A program made the position numbers and the translations under genes. A DNA stretch of 64,000 bases from Pseudoflavonifractor phocaeensis (GTDB taxonomy: Bacteria; Bacillota; Clostridia; Oscillospirales; Oscillospiraceae): positions 1 through 64,000 of the forward strand of contig NZ_JADYTU010000009.1 in assembly GCF_021531375.1 (NCBI RefSeq), in the 5' to 3' direction. Shown in pieces: positions 1 through 8,432 of this stretch; the first letter of the stretch is position 1; every line of letters begins with the position of its first letter. The notes below the pieces were generated by a model, which ran no database searches, was not told the DNA's origin, and saw nothing but the letters and a program-made list of their open reading frames with translations.

Positions 1-42
1 ACCCCCTGACGTAGTCTATTTTCCTACATCAGGGGGTCTTTT
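1..42 (+). terminator. Rho-independent terminator at the window edge
   Basis: A 14-base inverted repeat (positions 1-14 and 24-37, one mismatch) is followed by CTTTTG. Read on the plus strand it would end a gene lying left of the window. It could also end the minus-strand LtaS-like gene, but the T-run for that direction lies outside the window. Nothing coding is seen in the roughly 120 bases between it and the LtaS-like stop codon. Confidence 0.65.
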
Positions 43-162
43 GTCACTGTCCGTTTTTACTGGACCTGTTCACAGCCGGAGGGAGGTCTTTTTTGTGGCG
101 GTTTACTTGCTTGCAGCTTCCCCGGTGGGAGGGCGGAAAAAAGCGTCAAGTTTCGGTTTTGT

Positions 163-2040
163 TCAGCCGGGAGTGGGGTCCACCTCGGTCTCCCGGTAAT
201 ACTGGGCGGAGAGGAAGGACTGGAGAAGCTCTGTCTGCTCCTGGGGCAGGGCGTTGACGATCCCACCGTTTTGCAGGAACAGGCCCTGGCTGTGGACCAG
301 GGGGGTGGCCGCCCGGACCTGCCGGGACAGCTCCATAAAGCCGGGGCCCTGCCAGCCGCACTGGTCAAAGACCTCCGTCATCAGGAAGCAGGGAGAGAAG
401 TCCCCTCCCTCCCCCATCAGATCATTGCCCAGAACCCGCTTGGCGGCGGAGTTGCCCCAGATCAGGTAGGGAGTGGAGTAGTAGTCGTAAAAGCCCTCCA
501 GGGTGGAGATGTCGAAGTCGGCCCCCAGATCGGCGTAGGCGGAGTTGCCGTTGCCGCCCCAGGGCTTGTGGTCGCCGAAGAGGACCAGCACCACCGGCTC
601 CTCCAGGGCTTCCAGCCCCCGGGTCAGCTCGGTCATGGCGTCGATGGTGTCGGCCACCCCCTTCAGATAGTTGTTCCAGACGTGGCAGGTCTCCTCCCCA
701 AAGCCGGTGGCGGCGGGGGTCAGGTAGGCCTCCCCGGCGGTGTAGGTCCACTCGTAGGGGCCGTGGTTCTGGTAGGAGACGGAGAAGGAGAAGCAGGGGC
801 CGTCGGCGGACCGCTCCTTCAGCTGGGCCAGCAGCTCCGCCGCCAGGATGTGGTCGGAGTTGTAGATGGCGGAGGTGGGGTCCACCAGATTGCTGTAGTG
901 GTTCTCGGTGAACCAGTACTGGTCAAAGCCCAGGTATTGGTTCACGTTCTGCCGGTTGTAGAACCAGCCGTATCCCGGATGGCTGCCGAAGGTCTGGTAG
1001 CCCTGGTTTTTCAGATACCACACATAGGAGTCGGTGTCCTTCCGGAACTCGTCGTGCCGGGAGTAGCCGGTGAGGAACGCCCACTCGCTGTCCACCGTGC
1101 CTCCGGCAAAGATGTTGGTCAGCAGGTTGCCGGACACGGACTGCTCCTCCAGGGCGTGCCAGGGCGCGTAGACCCGGGCAACCGCCTCCTGTTCCGCCAG
1201 GGCTGGGAAGTCGGTCAGATCGCAGAAGGCCTCCAGCATGATCCCCAGGACGGACACCTGCTTGTCCTCCGGAATGTCGCTGTCCGGGTACTGCTCCAGC
1301 AGGGCGGCGGCCGCCTGCCGGTCATAGCCCTGGGGCGGGGTGGGAAACATGTCCCGGAAGCTGTACAGGAAGGGATAGACGCAGCCCTTGGACACAAAGA
1401 CCTCCACGTCGGACCAGGGGTTGATGAGGTCGTTGTTGGCGGTCTTCTGGTAGATCTGGGGGTTGAGGAACAAAGAGACAAAGGCCACCGCCAGCAGAGC
1501 CAGACAGGACCCGGCGCCGAAGGCCCGGGTCTTCCACCCCCGCAGGCCGTTGGGCAGAAGAAAAACGGAAAAGAGCAGTCCGGCCGCGAAGCAGCCCAAG
1601 GCGAACCACACCAGCCAGGTCAGGTCCAGGGCGTAGTTGCCCACAATGCCTCCCGCCTCGGCGGCCAGCCGCAGATCGGCGGCCAGCAGGGGGTCGGACC
1701 GCAGGCGGATCTTGAAATAGTTCACCACAGCCACCCCCACCGTGGGGAGAAAGCTGCCCAAAAAGCCCACCCAGGCCCGGCGGGAGAGGAAGTAGAACAG
1801 CCAGATCAGCAGCACCGGGGGCAGCAGATTCAAAAACAGGATCAGCGGGCTGTGCAGATAGGAGAGCAGCATGGCCTTGCCGGGCAGCTTGACATAGGCG
1901 GTGGCGGCAAAGAGCAGGGACAGCATCCCCGCGCAGCAGCCCAGACCCGTCAGAGCCGCGGCCAGCCAAATGTGGTGGGCGGTCCGGTATTTGGGGTCCG
2001 CTCCGGCGGGGAAGCGCAGGATCTGAAGAAGTGTTTTCAT
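163..2040 (-). CDS. LtaS-like membrane sulfatase / phosphoglycerol transferase
   Basis: The 625-residue protein has about five hydrophobic segments in residues 25-195, followed by an extracellular alkaline-phosphatase/sulfatase-fold domain. Visible active-site signatures are MLEAF (metal-ligand Glu270), AGGTVDSEW (probable nucleophile Thr315), SYQNHGPY (His425) and FGDHKPW (residues 488-494). This matches the LtaS/OpgB family, which transfers glycerol-phosphate from phosphatidylglycerol to teichoic acids or glycans at the outer membrane face. Which polymer is made cannot be told from sequence. The open frame extends 88 codons upstream, but the start at 2040 has a GAGG about 8 bases before it and gives a proper membrane N-terminus. 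The gene lies downstream of glyS with a terminator between, so it is probably a separate transcript. Confidence 0.85.
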   Translation of the reverse strand: MKTLLQILRFPAGADPKYRTAHHIWLAAALTGLGCCAGMLSLLFAATAYVKLPGKAMLLSYLHSPLILFLNLLPPVLLIWLFYFLSRRAWVGFLGSFLPTVGVAVVNYFKIRLRSDPLLAADLRLAAEAGGIVGNYALDLTWLVWFALGCFAAGLLFSVFLLPNGLRGWKTRAFGAGSCLALLAVAFVSLFLNPQIYQKTANNDLINPWSDVEVFVSKGCVYPFLYSFRDMFPTPPQGYDRQAAAALLEQYPDSDIPEDKQVSVLGIMLEAFCDLTDFPALAEQEAVARVYAPWHALEEQSVSGNLLTNIFAGGTVDSEWAFLTGYSRHDEFRKDTDSYVWYLKNQGYQTFGSHPGYGWFYNRQNVNQYLGFDQYWFTENHYSNLVDPTSAIYNSDHILAAELLAQLKERSADGPCFSFSVSYQNHGPYEWTYTAGEAYLTPAATGFGEETCHVWNNYLKGVADTIDAMTELTRGLEALEEPVVLVLFGDHKPWGGNGNSAYADLGADFDISTLEGFYDYYSTPYLIWGNSAAKRVLGNDLMGEGGDFSPCFLMTEVFDQCGWQGPGFMELSRQVRAATPLVHSQGLFLQNGGIVNALPQEQTELLQSFLSAQYYRETEVDPTPG

Positions 2041-2230
2041 AGAGGAGACCTCGTTTGACGAAAAATGGGGGAATTTTAACAGCAGGAGTATATCACAGTT
2101 CGGGAAAAAAGAAAAGCCGGAGCGCGGGGAAAGACGGGGCAGGCGCCGCGCGGGGCGCCCCTCCCCCGCTGCCGCGCCTATGACCGCCGGGATAGGCATG
2201 GCCCTTGGTCCGGATCTGGGAAAAGGATGA

Positions 2231-2261
2231 AAAAACCGGGACGCGCATACACACGTCCCGG
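2231..2261 (-). terminator. Terminator of glyS
   Basis: On the minus strand an 8-bp stem (CCGGGACG / CGTCCCGG, about 10-base loop) is followed by TTTTTT, 40 bases after the glyS stop. It separates glyS from the LtaS-like gene. Confidence 0.8.
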
Positions 2262-2300
2262 TAAAATGTGGAAAAATGTTTGGAAAATGTGGAAAACCGA

Positions 2301-3722
2301 TCAATAGGCCAGCTTCTCGTCTAGCCAGGCCTTCAGTTCGCTGATGGGCACCCGGACCTGCTCCATGGTATCCCGGTCGCGGATGGTGACGGCGTGGTCG
2401 GCCTCGGTCTTGTCGTCGCCCACGGTGGCAAAGTCCACGGTGATGCAGTAGGGAGTGCCGATCTCGTCCTGGCGGCGGTAGCGCTTGCCGATGGAGCCGG
2501 CGTCATCATAGTCCACCATGAAGTACTTGGACAGCTCGGTCTGGATCTCGCGGGCCTTGTCGCCCAGCTTCTTGGACAGGGGCAGGACGGCGCACTTGAA
2601 GGGAGCCAGAGCGGGGTGCAGGCGCAGGACGGTGCGGACGTCGTTCTTCTCGGCGTCCACCACTTCCTCGTCGTAGGCGTCCACCAGGAAGGCCAGGGTC
2701 ACGCGGTCGGCGCCCAGGGAGGGCTCCACCACAAAGGGGATATAGTGCTCGTTGGCCTCCTGGTCGTAGTAGGTCTGATCCTTGCCGGAGGTGTTCTGGT
2801 GGGCGGTCAGGTCAAAGTTGGTCCGGGAAGCCACGCCCCACAGCTCGCCCCAGCCGAAGGGGAAGACGAACTCAAAGTCGGTGGTGGCGTTGGAGTAGTG
2901 GGACAGCTCCTCCTTCTCGTGGTCGCGCAGACGCAGGTTCTCGTCCTTCATGCCCAGATTCAGCAGCCACTGGTGGCAGAACTGCTTCCAGTAGGCGAAC
3001 CACTCCAGCTCGGTGCCGGGCTTGCAGAAGAACTCCAGCTCCATCTGCTCGAACTCACGGGTGCGGAAGGTGAAGTTGCCCGGGGTGATCTCGTTGCGGA
3101 AGGACTTGCCGATCTGGCACACGCCGAAGGGCAGCTTGCGGCGGGTGGTGCGCTGGACGTTCTGGAAGTTGACGAAGATGCCCTGGGCGGTCTCAGGACG
3201 GAGGTAGACGGTGTTCTTGGCGTCCTCGGTAACGCCCTGGAAGGTCTTGAACATCAGGTTGAACTGACGGATGTCGGTCCAGTTGTGCTTGCCGCAGGTG
3301 GGGCAGCAGATCTCATGCTCCTCGATGAAGGCCTTCATGTCGGCCTGGCTCATGGCGTCCACGCTGTGGCCCAGGTCGAAGTTGTTCTCCTTGCACCAGT
3401 CCTCGATGACCTTGTCGGCGCGGAAGCGCTCCTTGCACTCCTTGCAGTCCATCAGAGGGTCGGAGAAGCCGCCCACGTGGCCGGAGGCCACCCAGACCTG
3501 GGGATTCATCAGAATGGCGGCGTCCAGACCCACGTTGTAGGGGTTCTCCTGGACGAACTTCTTCCACCAGGCCTTCTTCACGTTGTTCTTCAGCTCCACA
3601 CCCAGAGGGCCGTAGTCCCAGGTGTTGGCCAGGCCGCCGTAAATTTCGGAGCCGGAGAAGATGAAGCCCCGGCCCTTGCACAGGGCCACGATCTTTTCCA
3701 TGGTCTTTTCGGTGTTTTTCAT
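2301..3722 (-). CDS. glyS: Glycyl-tRNA synthetase, single-chain class IIa type
   Basis: The 473-residue protein charges tRNA-Gly with glycine. It is the dimeric single-chain type found in many Firmicutes, not the GlyQ/GlyS heterotetramer. Class II features include [12 protein letters not shown] (motif 1/2 region), [16 protein letters not shown] (motif 2 with the ATP-binding Arg) and [14 protein letters not shown] (motif 3). Cysteine pairs CKECKERF and CCPTCGKH form a probable zinc insert, and the C-terminal anticodon-binding domain includes [15 protein letters not shown]. The start at 3722 is chosen over an upstream in-frame Met because AAAGGAG lies about 9 bases before it. A T-box leader 180 bases upstream shows control by uncharged tRNA. 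Confidence 0.96.
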   Translation of the reverse strand: MKNTEKTMEKIVALCKGRGFIFSGSEIYGGLANTWDYGPLGVELKNNVKKAWWKKFVQENPYNVGLDAAILMNPQVWVASGHVGGFSDPLMDCKECKERFRADKVIEDWCKENNFDLGHSVDAMSQADMKAFIEEHEICCPTCGKHNWTDIRQFNLMFKTFQGVTEDAKNTVYLRPETAQGIFVNFQNVQRTTRRKLPFGVCQIGKSFRNEITPGNFTFRTREFEQMELEFFCKPGTELEWFAYWKQFCHQWLLNLGMKDENLRLRDHEKEELSHYSNATTDFEFVFPFGWGELWGVASRTNFDLTAHQNTSGKDQTYYDQEANEHYIPFVVEPSLGADRVTLAFLVDAYDEEVVDAEKNDVRTVLRLHPALAPFKCAVLPLSKKLGDKAREIQTELSKYFMVDYDDAGSIGKRYRRQDEIGTPYCITVDFATVGDDKTEADHAVTIRDRDTMEQVRVPISELKAWLDEKLAY

Positions 3723-3903
3723 GTTTGTCGTCTCCTTTTTGATTGGATTTTGGCTCAGAGACACTCATTCACGCCTCGGCACGCTCGCGGCCGGGTCGAT
3801 AACTTCTCCGCCTCCGGGCAGACCCGGCCAGCCTGTGGCCGTCCTGGGCTCTGCCCTGCGCTCCGACGTTATCTCCCCTGCTCACGGCCTCAGACGCTAT
3901 ACG

Positions 3904-4140
3904 AAAAAACGCCCTGAGCCGGTTAGGGCTCAGGGCGAACATAAACAATGTCCGTGGTTCCACCTGAATTCGCGTCTGGCTGACGCGCACTTCCTTCCCG
4001 GTAACGGCGGGGACCGGCGGGCCATTTCCTGCCCGCAGCTCCAGAGGGCCTTCCCACCATGCCGTCGGAGGATTTTCACCGGCCATCCTCTCTCTGGACC
4101 CAGGACATGGGGTACTGTTCTCTGTCGTCGCTTGTTCCAC
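3904..4140 (-). promoter_or_regulatory. T-box leader controlling glyS, predicted tRNA-Gly responsive
   Basis: Reading the minus strand, the core T-box AGGTGGAACCACG lies at 3965-3953. It is followed by a terminator hairpin GCCCTGAGCC / GGCTCAGGGC with GTTTTTT at about 3937-3904. Upstream are Stem I elements, including CCAGAGAGAGG pairing with CCTCTGG, and GGTGAAAATCCTCC. The triplet GGC at 4050-4048, just after GGGAA and before the 3' Stem I strand, is the likely glycine specifier codon. Antitermination would occur when uncharged tRNA-Gly binds. The core box and terminator are seen directly; the specifier assignment is by pattern and less certain. Confidence 0.9.
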
Positions 4141-4143
4141 ATT

Positions 4144-4329
4144 TTAGTACACAAATGTGGGGCTGTCAAGGAAAATTTCGGGAGTACCCGGATGATCTGA
4201 GATATAATGCTCCACACACTGAACCACCAGCTCTTCGGGTGTGCAGTGCATTTTTTCCGCAATAAATTCCAAGCGGCGAAAAACGGCGTCCTCCAGGTCT
4301 ACTTCAATGTCTGCGTAATCAGAATTCAT
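4144..4329 (-). CDS. Small ribbon-helix-helix-like protein
   Basis: The 61-residue acidic protein has a strand-helix-helix pattern (DIEVDLEDAVFRRLEFIAEK, then CTPEELVVQCVEHYI), suggesting a ribbon-helix-helix DNA-binding fold of the Arc/CopG class. The start at 4329 has AAGGAGG 8 bases upstream, so the extra residues of the longer open frame are rejected. It is divergent from a second RHH-like gene at 4462. The shared 130-bp interval holds promoters and a repeated block, so autoregulation is plausible. No specific function is recognised. Confidence 0.7.
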   Translation of the reverse strand: MNSDYADIEVDLEDAVFRRLEFIAEKMHCTPEELVVQCVEHYISDHPGTPEIFLDSPTFVY

Positions 4330-4345
4330 AATTGCACCTCCTTGC

Positions 4346-4430
4346 ACTATGATACACCATATGAAGTAAAATGCAATCACTTGTTTTTTGCGGCGGCACT
4401 GGATACACTATTCAGTGTAAAATGGTGCAA
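4346..4430. promoter_or_regulatory. Divergent promoters with a duplicated operator-like block
   Basis: The plus-strand promoter is TTGTTT (4381-4386), 17 bases, TACACT (4404-4409). The minus-strand promoter is TTGCAT, 16 bases, TATCAT, ending near 4346. The block GATACACCATATGAAGTAAA (about 4352) reappears imperfectly as GATACACTATTCAGTGTAAA (about 4402); both copies run into AATG and then GCAA. The second copy contains the perfect inverted repeat TACACT-ATTC-AGTGTA. The arrangement suggests operator sites for one or both flanking RHH proteins. Confidence 0.55.
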
Positions 4431-4461
4431 GGTGGTGGAAGCGGTGGCCGAAGCGCTGTTG

Positions 4462-4614
4462 GTGAACCGGACAAGGTTCACTTCTTCCTTAAAAAACGAA
4501 TTGATGAAGGATTTCAACCGGTTGGCGGAAGAGACCAGAATTCCCAAATCCCGGCTGATCGACGAAGCGATCGAAGATCTTTTGAAAAAGTACGAAAAAA
4601 GGATGGCCGAGTGA
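4462..4614 (+). CDS. Small ribbon-helix-helix protein (CopG/Arc class)
   Basis: A 50-residue protein from a GTG start: strand RTRFTSSL, helix KNELMKDFNRLAEET, turn RIPKSR, helix LIDEAIEDLLKKY. This is a clear ribbon-helix-helix layout, typical of small transcription factors or antitoxins. The start is uncertain because no good Shine-Dalgarno site is present. TTG at 4459 or GTG at 4432 or 4435 are alternatives, and the longer frame beginning at 4207 overlaps the opposite gene and is unlikely. The stop codon lies inside the terminator stem. No toxin partner is seen beside it. Confidence 0.65.
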   Translation: MNRTRFTSSLKNELMKDFNRLAEETRIPKSRLIDEAIEDLLKKYEKRMAE

Positions 4615-4629
4615 CCGGCCATCCTTTTT
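4595..4629. terminator. Bidirectional terminator between converging genes
   Basis: GGATGGCCG / CGGCCATCC stem (4601-4609 and 4616-4624) with a T-run on the plus side and an A-run on the other, so it can serve the small RHH gene and the minus-strand MurE-ArgB gene. Confidence 0.85.
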
Positions 4630-4673
4630 ATCATGTTTTTTTGATACGTTTCTTACAAGAAAGGTATCCTCAA

Positions 4674-7049
4674 CTACCCTGTAATGGTGGTCCCCTGAAC
4701 CCGCTGTCCCAGCATCTCCAGCAGCAGGGCGTGCTCCACCCGGCCATCCAGGATGGACACCTCCCCTACCCCGGCCCGGACCGCGTGGACGCAGCCCCGG
4801 ACCTTGGGCACCATGCCTCCGGCGATGAGGCCGGCTTCGATGAGCTCCTCCGCCCGCTTTACGTCCATCCGGGGCACCGCTGTCTTGGTGTTGTGGCTGT
4901 CGATGAGCACCCCGCCGATGTCGGTGAGGAAGATCAGCTTGTGGGCTCCCATGGCCTCGGCCACCGCCCGGGCGGCGTCGTCGGCGTTGCAGTTCAGCCC
5001 CCCGCCGTCCTCCCCCAGGGCGATGGGAGAGACCACGGGCAGGAAGCCCCCGTCCAGCAGGGTGTTCAGCACCTTGGGGTCCACTTTGGTGATGGAGCCC
5101 ACCCGGCCCAGGGCCGGGTCCTTGACGGCCGCGGTGATGAGGCCGCCGTCCTTGCCCGAGATGCCCACGGCGGACACCTCCAGCCGGGCCAGATCCTGGA
5201 CGATGGCCTTGTTCACCTGGGCGGACAGGGCCATCTCGGCGGTGCCCAGGGCCGCCTCGTCGGTGACCCGGTAGCCGTTTTCAAAGCGGGTGGGCACCTG
5301 GAGCTTGTTCAGCAGGGCGGTGATGTGCTTGCCGCCTCCGTGGACCAGCACCACCCGGACCCCCACCATCCGCAGGGCGGCCACGTCCTGGAGGGTGGTG
5401 TCGCCGTCGGCCTCCGCCCCGATGGCGGAGCCGCCGTACTTGACCACCACGGTCTGGCCCTCGGCCCGGTTGAGGATGGGCAGGATGGACAGCAGGCTGC
5501 GTACCTTCTCCATGCCGTCCAGACCGTGCCGTACGTCGTACTCCTGCAAAAAGCTGTGGACGTAATCCACGTCGGAGGGGGTGTCGATATACTGGGTGCC
5601 CCGCTTCTGGCGGGTCTCCGCCCCCTTGCCGGTGATGAGGAGGACGGTGGGCCGTCCGTCGCAGCCCAGGATGGCCTGGCGGATGGCCTCCCCCCGGTTG
5701 GGCTCGATGGAGTATTCGCAGCCCTGAGCGGCCACATGCTGGGCCACCTCACGGCAGATGGCCTCGGTGTCCTCCTCCCCGGAGTCCTCCTCGGTGAGGA
5801 CCACCAGGTCGGAGTATTGGCCCGAAACCTCGCCCAGGTCTTTTCGCCGGTCCAGGGCCTTCTTGCCCGGACAGCCGAAGACGGTGACGATCCGCCGGCC
5901 GGGGTACTCGGCCCGGACGGAGCGGAACAGGGTCTCGAAGGACATGCGGTTGTGGGCGTAGTCCACGATGGCGGTCACCGTCTCGTCGGCGTTGGAGTAG
6001 ACCTCCATCCGGCCGGGGACCCGGGCCTTCATCAGACCCACATAGATGTACCGCTCGGGGATGTTCAGCCCCTCGCAGACGGTGATGGCGGCCAGCGCGT
6101 TCTCCACGTTGAACAGCCCCGGCATGGTCAGCCGGAACTCCCGCAAAAAGCGGCGGGTCTTTACCCGGAACAGGATGTCGTTGCCCCGCTTCCGGACCTG
6201 GGAGGCGTAGACGTCGGCCTCCTCATTCTTCTGGGAGAAGGTGTAGACCGGCTTGCCGCTGGCCCGGGCGGCCGCCAGCACCCGGTCGGCGTGGTCACAG
6301 TCCAGATTGACGCAGCAGATCTTGGCCTGGGCGAAAATGCGGAGCTTGGAGGTGAAGTAGTCCTCAAAGTCCGGGTGCTCGATGGGCGAAATGTGGTCTT
6401 GGCCGATGTTCAAAAAGCAGGCGGCGGCGAAGTCGGTGCACAGGGAGCGGTGGTACTTCAGAGCCTGGCTGGACACCTCCATGGTCAGGTACTCCATCCC
6501 CGTGGAAACTCCGTTGGCGAAGTGGCGCTGGAGGTCCAGCGGCTCGGGGGTGGTGAGGTGGGACTCGAACTGCTCCACCCCGTCGTAGGTGTCGATGGAG
6601 GAGACCACGCCGGAGGCGGGCTTCCCCTCCCCTTCCATATACTCGTCCAGAATATACTTCAGGTAGTAGGTGGTGGAGGACTTGCCCTTGGTGCCGGTGA
6701 TGCCGATGACCTTCAGCTTTCCCGAGGGGTGGTCATAGAACAGGTCGGCCAGGGGGGCGATGGTCAGGCGCATGTCCGACACCAAAATGCAGGGCAGGTC
6801 CACTTCGGGATAGGGGGTCAGGCTGACATAGGCCATGGCGCCTTTGTCCTTGGCCATTTGCAGAAACTCGGCCTTGAAGTGGGCGCCCTTGCAGAGAAAC
6901 AGGGTGCCGGGGACCACCTCCCGGGAGTCGTAGGACACCAGAGCCACCGGGGCCGTCCGGTCCAGTGACCCCGGGATGGGGGCGGCCAGCAGGCCCCGCC
7001 CCTCCAGCAGGTCGATATAGTCGCTGAGGGTGTGAAGGGTGTGTTCCAT
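4674..7049 (-). CDS. Fusion protein: MurE-type muropeptide ligase joined to ArgB-type acetylglutamate kinase
   Basis: Residues 1 to about 500 form a complete Mur ligase: DSREV (41-45), P-loop GTKGKSST (119-126), MEVSSQAL (190-197), NIGQDHISPIEH (214-225), VDYAHNRMSFE and FGCPGKKALDRRKDLGEVSG. Residues about 513-791 form a complete acetylglutamate kinase: VVVKYGGSA, VLVHGGGKHI, NGYRVTD, VNKAIVQDL, VGISGKDGGLI, NCNADDAARAVA, LTDIGGVL, GGMVPKV, ILDGR. The first half should add residue 3 to UDP-MurNAc-L-Ala-D-Glu. It has TEEDSGEED where meso-DAP enzymes carry DNPR, so L-Lys or another diamine is more likely. The second half should phosphorylate N-acetylglutamate in arginine synthesis. No stop and no properly spaced ribosome site separates the halves, though Met513 could mark an ancestral argB start. 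No other arg gene is in the window. Confidence 0.9.
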   Translation of the reverse strand: MEHTLHTLSDYIDLLEGRGLLAAPIPGSLDRTAPVALVSYDSREVVPGTLFLCKGAHFKAEFLQMAKDKGAMAYVSLTPYPEVDLPCILVSDMRLTIAPLADLFYDHPSGKLKVIGITGTKGKSSTTYYLKYILDEYMEGEGKPASGVVSSIDTYDGVEQFESHLTTPEPLDLQRHFANGVSTGMEYLTMEVSSQALKYHRSLCTDFAAACFLNIGQDHISPIEHPDFEDYFTSKLRIFAQAKICCVNLDCDHADRVLAAARASGKPVYTFSQKNEEADVYASQVRKRGNDILFRVKTRRFLREFRLTMPGLFNVENALAAITVCEGLNIPERYIYVGLMKARVPGRMEVYSNADETVTAIVDYAHNRMSFETLFRSVRAEYPGRRIVTVFGCPGKKALDRRKDLGEVSGQYSDLVVLTEEDSGEEDTEAICREVAQHVAAQGCEYSIEPNRGEAIRQAILGCDGRPTVLLITGKGAETRQKRGTQYIDTPSDVDYVHSFLQEYDVRHGLDGMEKVRSLLSILPILNRAEGQTVVVKYGGSAIGAEADGDTTLQDVAALRMVGVRVVLVHGGGKHITALLNKLQVPTRFENGYRVTDEAALGTAEMALSAQVNKAIVQDLARLEVSAVGISGKDGGLITAAVKDPALGRVGSITKVDPKVLNTLLDGGFLPVVSPIALGEDGGGLNCNADDAARAVAEAMGAHKLIFLTDIGGVLIDSHNTKTAVPRMDVKRAEELIEAGLIAGGMVPKVRGCVHAVRAGVGEVSILDGRVEHALLLEMLGQRVQGTTITG

Positions 7050-7121
7050 AATGCACCTCGTTTTTTGAGTTGGGAGTTGATGTGCCGCCCGGGCGGCAGT
7101 GGAAAAGGACGGCCGCCCTAA

Positions 7122-7835
7122 TTATTGAAAGAAATCCCGCAGGGGCTTGTGGCAGGCCTGGATGGCCCGGACGGCCAGAACGGCCATGGCGTCGGTGTAG
7201 AAGGGCGGCAGGCGGGTCTGGGCGGCGAAAACGGACAGCTCGGTACAGGCCAGCACCCCGCAGTCGCAGCCCTGGCCCACCAGGTCCCGGTGGATGGCGG
7301 CAAACTTCTCCGGGTCTCCGTCCCGGCCCGCCTTCACGTCGTCGTAGATCAGGGACATGACCAGGTCCTGGGCCTGGGGAGAGGGGACAACGGCCTGGAT
7401 GCCCAAGGCGGCGAACTCCTTCTGGTACAGGCCGGTCTGGATGGTGCCGTCGGTAGCCAGAATTCCGGGGCGTTTTTTCCCCTGGGCGGCCAGAACCTTG
7501 GCCGTCTCCCGGATCATGTGGAGGATGGGGATGCCGATCTGCTCCTGGACCCGGTCCAGAAAGTAGTGGGAGGTATTGCAGGGGACGGCGATGGCGGTGC
7601 AGCCCGCCTGCTCCAGCAGCCGGGCGTCGGAGAGCAGGCGGCGGTACACCCGCTCCCGGGCCTCGCCGCTGCCCAGAATGGCGGCGGTGCGGTCGGGCAT
7701 GTCGCTGTCCGACAGGATCAGGGCGTTGACGTGGTCCTGGTCCCGCTGGGCGTCGGTCCGGTCGATCACAAATTGATAAAAGGTGTTTGTCGCTTGCGGC
7801 CCCATGCCGCCGAGCACGCCGAGACGATAATTCAC
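7122..7835 (-). CDS. Aspartate/glutamate racemase family protein
   Basis: This 237-residue, PLP-independent amino acid racemase has the paired catalytic cysteines in PCNTSHYF (N-terminal half) and GVLACTELSV (C-terminal half), plus the LGVLGGMGPQAT opening typical of the RacD/YgeA family. It interconverts L- and D-aspartate or glutamate by proton abstraction between the two Cys residues. Its place between a D-aspartate-ligase-like gene and a MurE gene argues for making D-Asp for the cell wall. The start is GTG with a weak upstream site. It lies 72 bases upstream of the MurE-ArgB start, probably in the same operon. Confidence 0.87.
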   Translation of the reverse strand: MNYRLGVLGGMGPQATNTFYQFVIDRTDAQRDQDHVNALILSDSDMPDRTAAILGSGEARERVYRRLLSDARLLEQAGCTAIAVPCNTSHYFLDRVQEQIGIPILHMIRETAKVLAAQGKKRPGILATDGTIQTGLYQKEFAALGIQAVVPSPQAQDLVMSLIYDDVKAGRDGDPEKFAAIHRDLVGQGCDCGVLACTELSVFAAQTRLPPFYTDAMAVLAVRAIQACHKPLRDFFQ

Positions 7836-7916
7836 AAGATCACTACTTTCGAGAAAGGAAAATTACAGTAACGTGGGCCGCAAGCCCCAAGTGGAAGCCC
7901 AGGCGCGGCGGGTGAC

Positions 7917-8420
7917 TCAGTTCTCCGGCCCCACGCCGTCCTTTCTTACCAGTTCAATGGCTTCCTTCCCGGTCATATGCTCCACCGCCAGTTCCAGCAT
8001 GGTCACGGATGCGATCGTCTTTTGGATCTCAGCCTCCCGGCCTTCGGGGTCATCAGGGAAATACTTTCCGGCCAAAAGCCGAAGGGCTTCCCGCTTTTCC
8101 GCCGGGTCCTCCAGCACCCGGATCGTCCCGAAGGCAATGACACTGCGGAAATAGGAGGTATACTCCTCCGGGGCGATCTGATCCTGGTCGATTACACAGA
8201 AGGAAGCCCGGTCACAGTGGGCAATGGCCTCCAGTTTATGCCCCGCCCGGGCGCTGTGAAAATAAACGCGGCCGTCGCGGCAGACATAACTCAAAGGGAC
8301 GGCATAGGGGTATCCGTCCTCCCCCAGCAGAGCCAGCACACCGGAGGTCCCTCGGTCCAGAATGGCGCTGCACGCCGCCTGGGACAGCTGCTGCTTATAC
8401 CGCCTCATAGCATAGGGCAT
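7917..8420 (-). CDS. Pyridoxamine 5'-phosphate oxidase-like flavin-binding protein
   Basis: The 167-residue protein has the split-barrel pattern of the PNPOx/NimA-like family. It opens RRYKQQLSQAACSAILDR, followed by GVLALLGEDGYPYAVPLSY, VYFHSARAGHKLEAI and SVIAFGTIRVLED. Members bind FMN or similar cofactors and act as small-molecule reductases or stress proteins. Substrate is unknown. AAGGAG precedes the start at 8420. It lies 12 bases downstream of the ATP-grasp gene, so co-transcription is likely, but a link to cell-wall synthesis is not evident from the sequence. Confidence 0.82.
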   Translation of the reverse strand: MPYAMRRYKQQLSQAACSAILDRGTSGVLALLGEDGYPYAVPLSYVCRDGRVYFHSARAGHKLEAIAHCDRASFCVIDQDQIAPEEYTSYFRSVIAFGTIRVLEDPAEKREALRLLAGKYFPDDPEGREAEIQKTIASVTMLELAVEHMTGKEAIELVRKDGVGPEN

Positions 8421-8432
8421 GGTTATCGCTCC

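Noticed and set aside
271-2058. Long plus-strand open frame (595 codons) opposite the LtaS-like gene
   Set aside because: Gly/Val/Gln-rich shadow of the minus-strand gene. There is no domain, and the same pattern of long antisense frames is found opposite almost every GC-rich gene here.
4144-4614. Toxin-antitoxin pair
   Set aside because: Both proteins look like DNA-binding RHH folds; neither resembles a toxin, and they are divergent rather than in one operon.
7050-7121. Riboswitch or RNA gene in the gap between the racemase and MurE-ArgB genes
   Set aside because: Only about 70 bases, with no stable conserved structure I could draw.
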